Source of the DNA: Cereibacter johrii
GTDB taxonomy: Bacteria > Pseudomonadota > Alphaproteobacteria > Rhodobacterales > Rhodobacteraceae
Assembly: GCF_001720585.1 (NCBI RefSeq)
Contig: NZ_MABH01000225.1
Coordinates: 1 to 44,286, forward strand
Reading direction: 5' to 3'
DNA: 44,286 nucleotides
A program made the position numbers and the translations under genes. This document shows, piece after piece, positions 24,760 to 34,305 of this stretch. Position 1 is the first letter of the stretch. Every line of letters starts with the position of its first letter. The notes under the pieces were generated by a model that worked only from the letters and a program-made list of their open reading frames with translations, did no database searches and had not been told where the DNA came from.

Positions 24760-26631
24760 ATGGACGATCAGAACAAGAACCTCATCCTGGCGACCGGACT
24801 CAGCTTCCTCGTGATCATGGTCTGGTTCTTCCTGTTCCCGCCCCCGGAGGCGGTGACGGAAGGCGAGCCCACGGTCGCGACGCAGCAAACCGCCGTGGCC
24901 CCCTCGGCCACCCCGGATGCTCCGACGACCGCCGTGCCGCCGGACGCGGACCTGCCCGAGACCCGGCGTGTCGCCATCGACACGCCGCGGCTGCAGGGGT
25001 CGATCTCCATGCTGGGCGGGCGGCTCGACGACCTGTCGCTCAAGTCCTATCACGAGACGCTGGATCCGCAGTCGCAGATCGTCCGCCTGCTCTCGCCCGT
25101 GGGCCAGCCCAACGCCTATTACGCCCTCTACGGCTGGACCCCCGCCGGGGCGCTCGGCTACGAGGACGTGCCCGGCGCCAACACGACCTGGACCCAGGTC
25201 GGCAGCGGCGCGCTCGGCGTGGGCCAGCCTGTGACGCTGCAGTGGGACAACGGGAAGGGTCTCGTCTTCACGCGGACGATCTCGGTCGATGACCATTACA
25301 TGTTCAGCGTGGCGCAGTCGGTCGAGAACAACTCCGGCCAGGCCGTCCAGCTCGCGCCTTACGGCATCGTCGCCCGTCACGGCAAACCCCTGAACCTGCA
25401 GAACTTCTTCGTTCTTCACGAGGGGGTCGTCGGCCGCGCCGACGGCAAGCTCACCGAAACGAAATACGACAAGGTGGCCGAGCTGCCGCAGGTCGCGCGC
25501 GAAGGCGCGCAGGCCGAGGTGATCGACGCGCAGCAGGACGGCTGGATCGGCTTCACCGACAAATACTGGATGACGACGCTGATCCCGCAGCAGGGCCAGC
25601 CCTTCACCAGCGTCACGAAATACGTCCCCGGCGCCGACATCTACCAGGCCGAGACGCGCGAACAGCTCGTCACGGTCGCGCCCGGCGCCACGGCCGAAGT
25701 GAGCTCGCGCCTCTTCGCCGGCGCGAAGGAATGGGAGACGATCCGGGCCTACCAGAACGAAGGCGCGATAGAGCCCACCGAGGGGGCCGAGCCGATCCCG
25801 GGCTTCATCGACTCGATCGACTGGGGCTGGTTCTTCTTCCTGACCAAGCCGATCTTCACGGTGCTGCACTGGCTCAACCACATGATCGGCAACATGGGCC
25901 TTGCCATCATCGCGCTGACCTTCCTGCTCAAGGCGCTGGTGCTGCCGCTGGCCTACAAGTCCTACGTCTCGATGGCCCGCATGAAGGAGCTGCAGCCCGA
26001 GCTCGAGGCGCTGCGCGAGCGCGCCGGCGACGACAAGATGCTCATGCAGCGCGAGATGATGCGGCTCTACAAGGAAAAGCAGGTGAACCCGGCCGCGGGC
26101 TGCCTGCCGATCCTGATCCAGATCCCGATCTTCTTCTCGCTCTACAAGGTGATCTTCGTCACGATCGAGCTGCGCCATGCCCCCTTCTTCGGCTGGCTGA
26201 AGGACCTGTCGGCGCCCGATCCGTCCTCGATCTTCAACTTCTTCGGCCTCGCCCCCTGGGCCGCGCCGACCCCCGGCTCGACGATGGCGCTGATCTTCAT
26301 CGGCATCCTGCCGATCCTGCTCGGCGTCTCGATGTGGCTGCAGCAGAAGCTGAACCCGGCTCCCGCGGACAAGGCGCAGGCGATGATCTTCGCCTGGATG
26401 CCCTGGGTCTTCATGTTCATGCTCGGCCACTTCGCCTCGGGCCTGGTGCTCTACTGGATCGTGAACAACCTGATCACCTTCACCCAGCAGTATGTCATCA
26501 TGCGCAGCCACGGCCATCACCCGGACATCTTCGGCAACATCAGGGCGAGCTTCAGCCGCAAGCCCGCGGCGCAGCCCGCCGGCAAGGCCGCGAACGACAG
26601 TGCGGCGCCGGCGAAGAAGCGGAAACCATGA
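24760..26631 (+). CDS. yidC: Membrane protein insertase YidC
   Basis: 623 residues. An N-terminal membrane anchor (about 8-25) precedes a large periplasmic beta-sandwich domain (about 60-340). Then comes the conserved insertase core: WGWFFFLTKPIFTVLHWLNHMIGNMGLAIIALTF with the hydrophilic-groove region, the coiled-coil hairpin MARMKELQPELEALRERAGDDKMLMQREMMRLYK, and two later helices. It inserts membrane proteins, including ATP synthase subunits a and c, with or without Sec. I chose ATG 24760; a GTG at 24751 with a closer ribosome site is possible. It overlaps the MOSC gene by ATGA. Confidence 0.97.
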   Translation: MDDQNKNLILATGLSFLVIMVWFFLFPPPEAVTEGEPTVATQQTAVAPSATPDAPTTAVPPDADLPETRRVAIDTPRLQGSISMLGGRLDDLSLKSYHETLDPQSQIVRLLSPVGQPNAYYALYGWTPAGALGYEDVPGANTTWTQVGSGALGVGQPVTLQWDNGKGLVFTRTISVDDHYMFSVAQSVENNSGQAVQLAPYGIVARHGKPLNLQNFFVLHEGVVGRADGKLTETKYDKVAELPQVAREGAQAEVIDAQQDGWIGFTDKYWMTTLIPQQGQPFTSVTKYVPGADIYQAETREQLVTVAPGATAEVSSRLFAGAKEWETIRAYQNEGAIEPTEGAEPIPGFIDSIDWGWFFFLTKPIFTVLHWLNHMIGNMGLAIIALTFLLKALVLPLAYKSYVSMARMKELQPELEALRERAGDDKMLMQREMMRLYKEKQVNPAAGCLPILIQIPIFFSLYKVIFVTIELRHAPFFGWLKDLSAPDPSSIFNFFGLAPWAAPTPGSTMALIFIGILPILLGVSMWLQQKLNPAPADKAQAMIFAWMPWVFMFMLGHFASGLVLYWIVNNLITFTQQYVIMRSHGHHPDIFGNIRASFSRKPAAQPAGKAANDSAAPAKKRKP

Positions 26632-27371
26632 CGGCGCGGCTCCGCCACATCTGCCGTCACCCGATCAAGGCCCACGGACGCGAGGAACTCGCGTCCGTTC
26701 TGCTTTCGCCGGGGGCCTGCCTGCCGTGGGATCGCCACTGGGCCGTCGCGCATGAGGGGGCGCGCCTCGACGGCGGCTGGGCGCCCTGCCAGAATTTCAC
26801 CCGCGGCGCCAAGGCGCCGGGGCTGATGGCGATCACGGCCGCGCTCGACGAGGCCACGGCCTGCGTCCGGCTTTCGCACCCGGATCTGCCCCCCCTCGCC
26901 TTCCGCCCCGACGATCCGGCCGAGGCGGCACGCTTCCTCGACTGGGTGGCACCCCTCATGCCCGAGGGCCGCGCACGGCCCGCCCGCATCGTCTCGGCCG
27001 GCCGCGGCATGACCGACAGCGCCTTCCCCTCGGTCGCGATCCTCTCGCTGTCGAGCCTGACCGACCTGTCGGAACGAATGGGCCGGCCGCTCTCGATCCA
27101 CCGCTGGCGCGGGAACCTCTGGATCGAGGGCTGGGAGCCCTGGGCCGAATTCGACCTGATCGGGCGCGAGATCCGCGTGGGCCCCACGCTTCTGCGCGTC
27201 GAGGAGCGGATCACCCGCTGCCGCGCCACCATGGCCGATCCCGAGACCGGCGTGGTCGATGCCGACACGCTCGGCGCGCTCGAGACCCATTATGGCCACC
27301 GCGACTTCGGCATTTATGCGACCGTCCTCGAGGGCGGCCCCCTGACCATCGGCGACGAGGTGAGACCGTGA
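26628..27371 (+). CDS. MOSC-domain protein
   Basis: 247 residues. The N-terminal part begins LRHICRHPIKAHGREELASVLLSPGACLPWDRHWAV, typical of the MOSC N-terminal beta barrel, and the C-terminal MOSC domain contains RWRGNLWIEGWEPWAEFDLIGREIRVG and ERITRCRATMADPETGVVD with the conserved cysteine. Such proteins bind the molybdenum cofactor or carry sulfur; the family includes YiiM, YcbX and mARC. The substrate is unknown. It overlaps yidC and engB by four bases each, so it is firmly part of that operon. A molybdoenzyme operon lies 10 kb away, but no direct link is shown. Confidence 0.85.
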   Translation: MTARLRHICRHPIKAHGREELASVLLSPGACLPWDRHWAVAHEGARLDGGWAPCQNFTRGAKAPGLMAITAALDEATACVRLSHPDLPPLAFRPDDPAEAARFLDWVAPLMPEGRARPARIVSAGRGMTDSAFPSVAILSLSSLTDLSERMGRPLSIHRWRGNLWIEGWEPWAEFDLIGREIRVGPTLLRVEERITRCRATMADPETGVVDADTLGALETHYGHRDFGIYATVLEGGPLTIGDEVRP

Positions 27372-28021
27372 CATCCCTGCCCTTCCCCCTCACCCCCGAG
27401 CCCGACGAGGCGAGCCGCGAGGCCGGCCGGCTGCTCTTCGCCGGCCCCTGCGACTTCGTGAAGGGCGTGACCACGATGGAGGCGCTGCCGCCCGCCGACC
27501 GGATCGAGGTCTGTTTCGCCGGCCGTTCGAACGTGGGCAAGTCGAGCCTCATCAACGCGCTGACCGGCCGCAAGGCTCTGGCGCGGGCCTCGAACACGCC
27601 GGGCCGGACGCAGGAGATCAACTATTTCGCGCTCGGCCCCAGCCGCTATCTCGTCGACCTGCCGGGCTACGGCTATGCCGAGGCGCCGAAGCCGATCGTC
27701 GAACGCTGGCAACGGCTGCTGAAAGGTTATCTCGCCGGCCGCCAGACGCTGCGGCGCGCCTTCGTGCTGATCGACACCCGGCACGGGGTGAAATCGGTGG
27801 ATGAGGAGATCCTGACCCTGCTCGACCGCTCGGCCGTGACCTTCCAGGTGGTGATGACCAAGGCCGACAAGGTGAGCCAGGCCGAGCGCGAGGCGGTGCT
27901 GGATCAGGTGCGGGGCGCCCTCAAGAAGCACCCGGCCGCCTACCCCGAACTCGTGATGACGAGCTCGGAGAAGGGGATGGGGATCGAGACGCTGCGGACG
28001 ATCGTGGCCACGCTCGGCTGA
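27368..28021 (+). CDS. engB: Ribosome biogenesis GTP-binding protein EngB (YsxC/YihA)
   Basis: 217 residues. G1 motif FAGRSNVGKSSLINALTG, switch/G2 NTPGRTQEINYF, G3 DLPGYGYAEAPK, and G4 TKADK. It is a small TRAFAC-class GTPase needed for 50S subunit assembly. The likely start is GTG 27368, overlapping the previous stop as GTGA. It converges with an SDR gene with only three bases between the stop codons. Confidence 0.96.
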   Translation: MTSLPFPLTPEPDEASREAGRLLFAGPCDFVKGVTTMEALPPADRIEVCFAGRSNVGKSSLINALTGRKALARASNTPGRTQEINYFALGPSRYLVDLPGYGYAEAPKPIVERWQRLLKGYLAGRQTLRRAFVLIDTRHGVKSVDEEILTLLDRSAVTFQVVMTKADKVSQAEREAVLDQVRGALKKHPAAYPELVMTSSEKGMGIETLRTIVATLG

Positions 28022-28024
28022 TGC

Positions 28025-28756
28025 TCAGACGTGCTGGGCGCCGTTGACCTCGATCTCGGCGCCCGAGATGTAGCTCGACTGGTCCGAGCAAAGGAACCAG
28101 ATCGCATCCGCGACCTCGCTCGGCTGGCCGAGCCGCTGCAGCGGCAGCTTCTCGACGATCTTGTCGGTGCCGGGCGAGAGGATCGCGGTCTCGACCTCGC
28201 CCGGCGCAATGGCATTGACCCGCACGCCGAGCGGCCCGAAATCATGCGCCATCTCGCGCGTGAGCGCGGCCAGCGCCGCCTTCGAGGTGGCATAGGCCGC
28301 CCCCGCGAACGGATGCACCCGGCTGCCCGCGATCGAGGTCACGTTGACGATCGAGCCCTTGCCGGCTGTCAACTCTTCCTGCAGGCCGCGGGCCAGAACG
28401 ACACAGGCGAAGAAGTTGACGTGGAACACCTGCCCCCAGGTGCGCAGGTCCGTGGTGATCGTGCTCAGCCGCTCGCCCTTCGGCCCCTTCGGCGACACGC
28501 CCGCATTGTTCACGAGCGCATGGAGCCGGCCGTCGATCTTGCCCTTGATCGCCTCGATGGCCCGGATGGTCATGTCGGGATTGGCGAGATCGACTTGGAT
28601 ATGGTTCTCCTCGCCGCCGGGCCAGGGGCAGCGCGGATCGAACGGCTGGCGCGAGCAGGTCAGCACCCGCCAGCCCTCGCGCGAGAACCTCTTCACCGTT
28701 GCGTGGCCGATGCCGCGGCTGGCGCCGGTCAGCACCATCGTCTTCTGTTCGCCCAT
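28025..28756 (-). CDS. Short-chain dehydrogenase/reductase
   Basis: 243 residues, a classical SDR: cofactor motif [12 protein letters not shown] in [11 protein letters not shown], catalytic serine in VNVTSIAGS, and Y-x3-K in YATSKAAL. The absence of an acidic residue soon after the second strand ([10 protein letters not shown] has an arginine) suggests NADPH preference. The substrate is unknown. Start 28756 gives the normal N-terminus; it diverges from argB across 132 bases. Confidence 0.9.
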   Translation of the reverse strand: MGEQKTMVLTGASRGIGHATVKRFSREGWRVLTCSRQPFDPRCPWPGGEENHIQVDLANPDMTIRAIEAIKGKIDGRLHALVNNAGVSPKGPKGERLSTITTDLRTWGQVFHVNFFACVVLARGLQEELTAGKGSIVNVTSIAGSRVHPFAGAAYATSKAALAALTREMAHDFGPLGVRVNAIAPGEVETAILSPGTDKIVEKLPLQRLGQPSEVADAIWFLCSDQSSYISGAEIEVNGAQHV

Positions 28757-28888
28757 GATCGCCGTTCCCCTTTTCGGCGAAGCTACGCGAGCGGGGCGCA
28801 TTTGCAAGGCACCGCCGCTTGGCAGGCCCCTGCAAAGGCGCTACCAGAGGCGCGACCCCGACAACCGCCCGCAGATGAGGCCGCCGTC

Positions 28889-29770
28889 ATGACGCGAGAT
28901 CCGATCGCCACCGCCCGCACCCTGTCGGAGGCCCTGCCCTATCTTCAGCGCTATGCGGGCGCCGTGGTGGTGGTGAAATTCGGCGGCAACGCCATGGGCG
29001 ACGAGGCCGCCATGGCCGAATTCGCGCGCGACATCGTGCTGATGCGGCAGGTGGGCGTGAACCCGGTCGTGGTGCACGGCGGCGGCCCCATGATCAACGA
29101 GCTTCTGGGTAAGCTCGGCATCAAGTCCGAATTCGTGCGCGGCAAGCGCGTGACCGACAAGGCCACCGTCGAGGTGGTCGAGATGGTGCTCTCGGGCCTC
29201 GTGAACAAGCGGATCGTGCAGGCGATCAACGATCAGGGCGGCCGTGCGGTGGGCATCTCGGGCAAGGACGACGACCTGATGGTCTGCGTGGCCGACGACC
29301 CGGATCTCGGCTTCGTGGGCAAGCCCGTCGAGATGAACGTGCAGGTGCTGCGCGATCTCTACAATGCGGGCATCATCCCCGTCGTGGCGCCGGTCGCGAC
29401 CGGCATGGCCGACAACGAGACCTTCAACGTGAACGGCGACACGGCCGCGGGCGCCATCGCGGGCGCCCTTCAGGCCGACCGCCTGCTCCTGCTGACCGAT
29501 GTGGCCGGCGTGAAGGATGCCAGCGGCGAGGTCCTGAGCCAGCTCACCCCGAGCCAGGTGCGCGAGATGGTGGCCTCCGGCACGATCTCGGGCGGCATGA
29601 TTCCCAAGACCGAGACGGCGCTCGCCGCCCTCGACGAGGGCGTGCGCGCGGTGGTGATCCTCGACGGCCGCACCCCCAACGCCTGCCTGATCGAGATCTT
29701 CACCGACGAGGGCGCGGGCACCATCATCCGCTCGACCGAGCCCCGGGTGAAGCCGCGCGTGCGGCGCTGA
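28889..29770 (+). CDS. argB: Acetylglutamate kinase
   Basis: 293 residues. Amino-acid kinase fold with [13 protein letters not shown] near the N-terminus, [31 protein letters not shown] binding acetylglutamate, [30 protein letters not shown], and the C-terminal [15 protein letters not shown]. It performs the second step of arginine synthesis. The N-terminal helix before the kinase core ([20 protein letters not shown]) resembles that of arginine-inhibited hexameric enzymes. The stop overlaps the next ATG as TGATG. Confidence 0.97.
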   Translation: MTRDPIATARTLSEALPYLQRYAGAVVVVKFGGNAMGDEAAMAEFARDIVLMRQVGVNPVVVHGGGPMINELLGKLGIKSEFVRGKRVTDKATVEVVEMVLSGLVNKRIVQAINDQGGRAVGISGKDDDLMVCVADDPDLGFVGKPVEMNVQVLRDLYNAGIIPVVAPVATGMADNETFNVNGDTAAGAIAGALQADRLLLLTDVAGVKDASGEVLSQLTPSQVREMVASGTISGGMIPKTETALAALDEGVRAVVILDGRTPNACLIEIFTDEGAGTIIRSTEPRVKPRVRR

Positions 29771-30414
29771 TGCTCGAGCGGATCGCGGAGCGGGCGGCGG
29801 CCGAGCGGCTCACGATCCTCGGCGGATGTGCGACCGACCCCGGCGACGGGCTGCCCGAGGGCACGCAGAGCCTCCTCCTCCTCGGTCCGCGCGAGCCGGG
29901 CTTCTGGCCGCACCTCACCGCCCAGCCCGAATGGCAGGACGGACGCCCGGACCCGGTCGACCGCTGGTCCGAGCGGGTGATCACGCGCCTCGCCCACGAG
30001 ATCGGCGCCCTGCCGGTCTTTCCCTTCGGCGGCCCGCCCTGGTGGCCCTTCTACGGCTGGGCCCTGCGCACGGGCCGCGCCTTCGCCTCGCCGGTGCGGC
30101 TGATCGTCCATGACGAGGCCGGGCTCTTCTTCTCCTGCCGCGGGGCGCTCGCGCTTCGCGAACGGCTGGAGCCGCCCCAGGGGGTCTCGCCCTGCTCCGA
30201 TTGCGCCAGCCGGCCCTGCCTCACGGCCTGTCCGGCGGGGGCGCTCGGCGCCGGGGGCTATGACGTCCCGGCCTGCCATGCCTTCCTCGAGCGCCCCGAA
30301 GGCACCCCCTGCCTCGACCGCGGCTGCGCGGTTCGCCGCGCTTGCCCCCGCTCGCAGGGCCATGCAAGGATGGAGATCCAATCCGCCTACCACATGAGGC
30401 AGTTCCACCGATGA
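29770..30414 (+). CDS. QueG-like 4Fe-4S ferredoxin-type protein
   Basis: 214 residues. The C-terminal part has two cysteine clusters: CSDCASRPCLTACPAGAL (C-x2-C-x4-C-x3-CP) and later CLDRGCAVRRACP. The arrangement recalls the ferredoxin half of epoxyqueuosine reductase QueG, but the family's cobalamin-binding N-terminal domain is not recognisable. The N-terminal region has hydrophobic strands and the stretch FPFGGPPWWPFYGWA. It may pass electrons to an unidentified partner. The start overlaps the argB stop (TGATG) and the stop overlaps the next gene as ATGA, so it is embedded in this operon. Confidence 0.78.
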   Translation: MLERIAERAAAERLTILGGCATDPGDGLPEGTQSLLLLGPREPGFWPHLTAQPEWQDGRPDPVDRWSERVITRLAHEIGALPVFPFGGPPWWPFYGWALRTGRAFASPVRLIVHDEAGLFFSCRGALALRERLEPPQGVSPCSDCASRPCLTACPAGALGAGGYDVPACHAFLERPEGTPCLDRGCAVRRACPRSQGHARMEIQSAYHMRQFHR

Positions 30415-30917
30415 CCAAGCGCCTGATCCTGATCCGCCATGCGAAGTCGGCCTGGGACGATCCGCTGCTCCCGGACCACGACCGTCCGCTCAATCCCCGC
30501 GGCGAGGGCGCGGCCCGCGACCTCGGCCAGTGGCTCGCCTCGCGCGGCTATGTGCCGGGCGAAGTGCTCTGCTCCGACGCGCTGCGCACCCGCGCGACCT
30601 GGGAGGGCATCGCCCCCTTCCTCCCCGACGCGCCGGAGCCCACGCTGAAGCCCGCGCTCTACCATGCCGGCGCCGACGTGATGCTGGCCGTCCTGCGCCA
30701 TGCCACCGCCGACACGGTCTGCCTGCTCGGCCACAACCCGGGCATCGCCGAATTCGCCCATCGGCTGGTCAAGCATCCGCCGCTCAGCCCCGACTTCCAG
30801 AAATATCCGACCGGCGCGACGCTGGTCGCCGATTTCGGCGACATCGACTGGGCGGATGCGGGCTATGGCATGGCCGAGCCTGCAGACTTCATCGTGCCGC
30901 GCGAACTGGTGACCTGA
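30411..30917 (+). CDS. SixA-like histidine phosphatase
   Basis: 168 residues. The phosphatase RHG signature is present as LILIRHAKSAWDD at the N-terminus, with the second catalytic histidine in CLLGHNPGIAEF and SDALRTRATWEGIAP in between. SixA of E. coli removes phosphate from histidine in phospho-relay proteins; orthologues in Rhodobacteraceae are common, with unproven substrates. The start overlaps the preceding stop by four bases. It converges on moaE across a repeat element. Confidence 0.9.
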   Translation: MTKRLILIRHAKSAWDDPLLPDHDRPLNPRGEGAARDLGQWLASRGYVPGEVLCSDALRTRATWEGIAPFLPDAPEPTLKPALYHAGADVMLAVLRHATADTVCLLGHNPGIAEFAHRLVKHPPLSPDFQKYPTGATLVADFGDIDWADAGYGMAEPADFIVPRELVT

Positions 30918-30945
30918 GCCGCAACCGGCCCCTTCATTCTGGCGG

Positions 30946-30998
30946 AAATATCCTCGGGGGAGCCGCCCCTCCGGGGCGGCCGGGGGCAGACAGCCCCC
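30946..30998 (-). repeat. Dispersed intergenic repeat, copy 2, with an inserted hairpin
   Basis: On the minus strand: GGGGGC-TGTCT-GCCCCC, an extra GCCGCCCC/GGGGCGGC hairpin (30963-30980), then CCCCCGAGGATATTT. The outer blocks match copy 1 at 10518-10552. The element begins only three bases past the moaE stop codon and separates it from the convergent SixA-like gene, so it may act as a terminator. Confidence 0.72.
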
Positions 30999-31000
30999 GC

Positions 31001-31441
31001 CTACCAGCGCCCGAGCGCGGCCTCGTCCGCGTCCCTGGCCGCCACCCAATCGGCGCCTTGGGCCGTGACTTCCTTCTTCCAGAAGGGCGCCCGCGACTTC
31101 AGGTAATCCATCAGGAACTCGGCCGCGGCGAAGGCCTCGGCCCGGTGAACCGCGGCGGTCGCCACCATCATGATGGGCTCCGCGGGCCGAAGCCGGCCGT
31201 GCCGGTGGATCGCCAGCGCATCGATCAGGTGCCAGCGCTGCCGAGCCTCCTCGGCGATGGCCGCGATGGCGCGTTCGGTCATGCCCGGATAATGTTCGAT
31301 CTCCATGGCGGTCAGCGCACCCGACAGGTCGCGCACCAGCCCGGTGAAGGTCACGATGGCCCCCGCCCCTGCGGCGCCGTCCGCGAAGGCCTGCGCCTCG
31401 GCGCCGAAGTCGAAGGGCGCGGCCTGAACCAGGACACGCAT
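31001..31441 (-). CDS. moaE: Molybdopterin synthase catalytic subunit
   Basis: 146 residues. Conserved segments GAIVTFTGLVRDLSG, MEIEHYPGMTERAI, IHRHGRLRPAEPIMMVATAAVHRAEAF and the catalytic-lysine region LKSRAPFWKKEV. With MoaD it adds two sulfurs to precursor Z (cPMP) to form molybdopterin. It lies one base after moaD. The cofactor it helps make is needed by the formate dehydrogenase encoded 6 kb away. Confidence 0.96.
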   Translation of the reverse strand: MRVLVQAAPFDFGAEAQAFADGAAGAGAIVTFTGLVRDLSGALTAMEIEHYPGMTERAIAAIAEEARQRWHLIDALAIHRHGRLRPAEPIMMVATAAVHRAEAFAAAEFLMDYLKSRAPFWKKEVTAQGADWVAARDADEAALGRW

Positions 31442-31442
31442 C

Positions 31443-31691
31443 TCAGCCCCCGGTCATCGGCGGGAAGAAGGCCACCTCGCGCACCCCCGCGAGCGGGGCA
31501 TCGAACTCGGCCAGCTCCTGATCGAGAGCGACCCGCAGGCTCGAGAGATCGGCGAAGGCCAGCGCATAGCGCTCCTCGCGCGCCCGGAGCTCCTCCACCA
31601 GCTCCGCCACGGTGGCGGCCCCGGTCTCCACCCGCTCGCGCGGCAGCCCGATCCGCTCGCGGACCCAGGCGAAATAGAGCAGATCGATCAT
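31443..31691 (-). CDS. moaD: Molybdopterin synthase sulfur-carrier subunit
   Basis: 82 residues, ubiquitin-like fold. It begins IDLLYFAWVRERIG and ends FFPPMTGG; the terminal double glycine is adenylated by MoeB and thiocarboxylated before sulfur is handed to precursor Z on MoaE. Its ATG overlaps the pgsA stop as ATGA. Confidence 0.96.
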   Translation of the reverse strand: MIDLLYFAWVRERIGLPRERVETGAATVAELVEELRAREERYALAFADLSSLRVALDQELAEFDAPLAGVREVAFFPPMTGG

Positions 31692-32353
31692 TTCTCGTCC
31701 TTCAGGTAGGGAAGCGCCTTCCTGAAATAGTCCCAGCCGGTGATGAAGGTAAGGGCGGCCGCGATCCAGATCAGCGCGAGCCCGAGCCAGGTCGCGTAGG
31801 ACGAGCAGCCGTGCATCCCGCAGCTGCGGATCGGATCGGCCTCGCCGGCACTGACCGCCCGGGCATATTGCTCCCAGGTCATGCCCTGCCGCGCGATCCC
31901 TTCGAGATGCTCGAGCCCGGTGCCGAGGAACAGGATGGCGATCGCCACCATCTGCGCCGTCGTCTTCCACTTGGCGAGCTTCGTGACTTTCAGGAGACTC
32001 GCCTTGGCGCCGAGGAATTCGCGCAGACCCGAGACGAAGACCTCGCGGAAGAGGATCATCGTCACCGGAAGGATGAGCCAGGGGTTCATGCCGGAATAGC
32101 CGGTGATGATGACGAGCGCGATCACCACCATCGCCTTGTCGGCGATGGGATCGAGCATGGCGCCGAACTTCGATTCCTGCTTCCACAGCCGGGCGAGATA
32201 GCCGTCGAAGAAGTCCGTCACCGCCGCCAGGATGAAGAGCGTGAGCGCGAACCAGTCGGCCCAGGGCCTATGGAAATAGAGGAACATCACCGCCACGCCG
32301 GGCGCGGCCAGCAGGCGCAGAACGGTGAGAATATTCGGGATCGACCAGTTCAT
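31688..32353 (-). CDS. pgsA: CDP-diacylglycerol-glycerol-3-phosphate 3-phosphatidyltransferase
   Basis: 221 residues with several membrane helices. The CDP-alcohol phosphatidyltransferase motif is complete: D47-x2-D50-G51-x2-A54-R55-x8-G64-x3-D68-x3-D72 in TDFFDGYLARLWKQESKFGA and the following LDPIADK. It makes phosphatidylglycerophosphate, the first committed step to phosphatidylglycerol. Gene order uvrC-pgsA-moaD-moaE is one I recognise from alphaproteobacteria. An insert at about residues 150-175 (RSCGMHGCS) is unusual. Confidence 0.95.
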   Translation of the reverse strand: MNWSIPNILTVLRLLAAPGVAVMFLYFHRPWADWFALTLFILAAVTDFFDGYLARLWKQESKFGAMLDPIADKAMVVIALVIITGYSGMNPWLILPVTMILFREVFVSGLREFLGAKASLLKVTKLAKWKTTAQMVAIAILFLGTGLEHLEGIARQGMTWEQYARAVSAGEADPIRSCGMHGCSSYATWLGLALIWIAAALTFITGWDYFRKALPYLKDEK

Positions 32354-32433
32354 GCCGCAGGTCTAGCCATTCGCTGCCGCCGGGGGAAGAGGGTTGGAGA
32401 GCGGCGCCCCGCCTCAGGGGCCGCGAACCGGCC

Positions 32434-34305
32434 TCAGCTCCCGTGAAAAAAGTCGTGGATGGACTGCGCCATCGTCTCCGAGATGCCCTCGACCGCGCAG
32501 AGATCGGGCACGCCCGCCCGGGCCACCGCCTTGGCCGAGCCGAAATGCGCCAGCAGCGCGCGCTTGCGCGCGGCCCCCACGCCCGGGATCTCGTCGAGCG
32601 GCGTGGCGCTGACGGCCTTGGCGCGCTTCGCCCGGTGGGCGCCGATGGCCCAGCGGTGGGCCTCGTCGCGCAGGCGCTGCACGAAATAGAGCACCGGATC
32701 GTTCATGCGCAGCGCGAAGGGCGGCTCGCCGGGGCGGTGGAATTCCTCCTTGCCCGCGTCGCGGTCGATGCCCTTGGCCACGCCGATGAAGGGCACGTCA
32801 TCCACCCCCAGCTCCTGCAGGATCTCCTGCACGGCCGAGACCTGCCCCGCGCCGCCGTCGATCAGCAGCAGGTCCGGCCAGGCGTCGGTCTTGCGCTCGG
32901 GATCCTCCTTCAGCAGGCGCTCGAAGCGGCGGGTCAGCACCTCCTTCATCATGCCGAAGTCGTCGCCCTGCGCCCCTGCCGCGCCGCGGATGTTGAACTT
33001 GCGATACTGGCTTTTCAGGAAGCCCTCGGGTCCGGCCACGATCATGCCGCCCACCGCATTGGTGCCCTGGATGTGCGAGTTGTCGTAGACCTCGATCCGC
33101 TTCGGGGCCGCGTCGAGCTCGAAGGCCTCGGCAAGCCCCGCGAGCAGCCTGTTCTGCGTGGCGCTCTCGGCCATGCGGCGGGCAAGGCTTTCGCGCGCGT
33201 TGCGCGCCGCATTCTCGACCAGCTCGGCCTTCTCGCCCCGCTGCGGCACCCCGAGCGTCACCTTGCGCCCCGCCCTCTCGGACAGGAGCTGCCCCACGAG
33301 GTCGGGATTGTCCACCGGATGCGAGAGCAGGATCATCCGCGGCGGCTCCTTGTCGTCGTAGAACTGCGCGAGGAAGGCCTCGAGGATCTCCGGCTCCTCC
33401 GCTCCGGCGCCGGTGCGCGGGTAGAAGTCGCGGTTGCCCCAGCTCTGGTTCGCCCGGATGAAGAAGACCTGCACGCAGGCCTGACCGCCCTCCAGATGGA
33501 CGGCGATCACGTCGGCCTCGGCCACACCCCTCGGGTTGATCCCTTGCGAGGATTGCACCTGCGTCAGCGCCTTGATCCGGTCGCGAAGCGCCGCCGCGCG
33601 CTCGAATTCCATGGCCTCCGAGGCCGCCTGCATCTGCTCGGCGAGGTTCGCCTGCACCTTCGTCGTCCGCCCCTGCAGGAAACGTTCGGCATCGCCGATC
33701 AGCGCGGCATAATCCTCGGCCGGCACCCGGCCCACGCAGGGCGCCGAGCAGCGCTTGATCTGGAAGAGCAGGCAGGGCCGCGTGCGGCTTTCGAAGGTGG
33801 CATCCGAGCAGGTGCGCAGAAGGAAGACCCGCTGAAGCTGGTTCAGCGTCCGGTTCACGGCGCCCGCACTGGCGAAGGGGCCGAAGTAGCTGCCCTTCTC
33901 GGACTTCCTGCCCCGGTGCTTCTTGAGCATCGGGAACGGGTGGTCCTTGGCGATCAGGATGTTCGGGAAGCTCTTGTCGTCGCGCAGAAGCACGTTGTAG
34001 CGCGGCTTGAGCTGCTTGATGAGGTTCTGTTCGAGCAGGAGCGCCTCGGTCTCCGTTCTCGTTGTGAGAAACATCATCGAGGCGGTCTCGCGGATCATCC
34101 GGGCGATGCGGCCGGAATGGCCCGAGGGGCGTGCATAGTTCGACACCCTCGCCCTGAGGTTGCGCGCCTTGCCCACATAGAGCACCTGGCTCTGGGCATC
34201 GAGCATCCGGTAGACGCCCGGCGAGCCGTCGAGCGTCCTCAGGTAGCCCTGGATCACCGCATGTCCGGTCGGCACATCGCGGCCTTCCGTCTCGTTATCC
34301 TGCAC
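32434..34305 (-). CDS. uvrC: Excinuclease ABC subunit C
   Basis: 623 residues. GIY-YIG nuclease domain (about 25-105: [25 protein letters not shown]), cysteine cluster [18 protein letters not shown] domain (around 205-240), RNase H-like second nuclease domain with [16 protein letters not shown] and [15 protein letters not shown], and C-terminal helix-hairpin-helix repeats. It makes both cuts in nucleotide excision repair. The start is a GTG at 34305, supported by GGAG six bases upstream. It is preceded by a 302-base AT-rich gap. Confidence 0.97.
   Translation of the reverse strand: MQDNETEGRDVPTGHAVIQGYLRTLDGSPGVYRMLDAQSQVLYVGKARNLRARVSNYARPSGHSGRIARMIRETASMMFLTTRTETEALLLEQNLIKQLKPRYNVLLRDDKSFPNILIAKDHPFPMLKKHRGRKSEKGSYFGPFASAGAVNRTLNQLQRVFLLRTCSDATFESRTRPCLLFQIKRCSAPCVGRVPAEDYAALIGDAERFLQGRTTKVQANLAEQMQAASEAMEFERAAALRDRIKALTQVQSSQGINPRGVAEADVIAVHLEGGQACVQVFFIRANQSWGNRDFYPRTGAGAEEPEILEAFLAQFYDDKEPPRMILLSHPVDNPDLVGQLLSERAGRKVTLGVPQRGEKAELVENAARNARESLARRMAESATQNRLLAGLAEAFELDAAPKRIEVYDNSHIQGTNAVGGMIVAGPEGFLKSQYRKFNIRGAAGAQGDDFGMMKEVLTRRFERLLKEDPERKTDAWPDLLLIDGGAGQVSAVQEILQELGVDDVPFIGVAKGIDRDAGKEEFHRPGEPPFALRMNDPVLYFVQRLRDEAHRWAIGAHRAKRAKAVSATPLDEIPGVGAARKRALLAHFGSAKAVARAGVPDLCAVEGISETMAQSIHDFFHGS

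Noticed and set aside
24514-26520. A 668-codon open frame on the minus strand
   Set aside because: Antisense to yidC and the end of the EAL gene; histidine-, aspartate- and arginine-rich with no recognisable domain.
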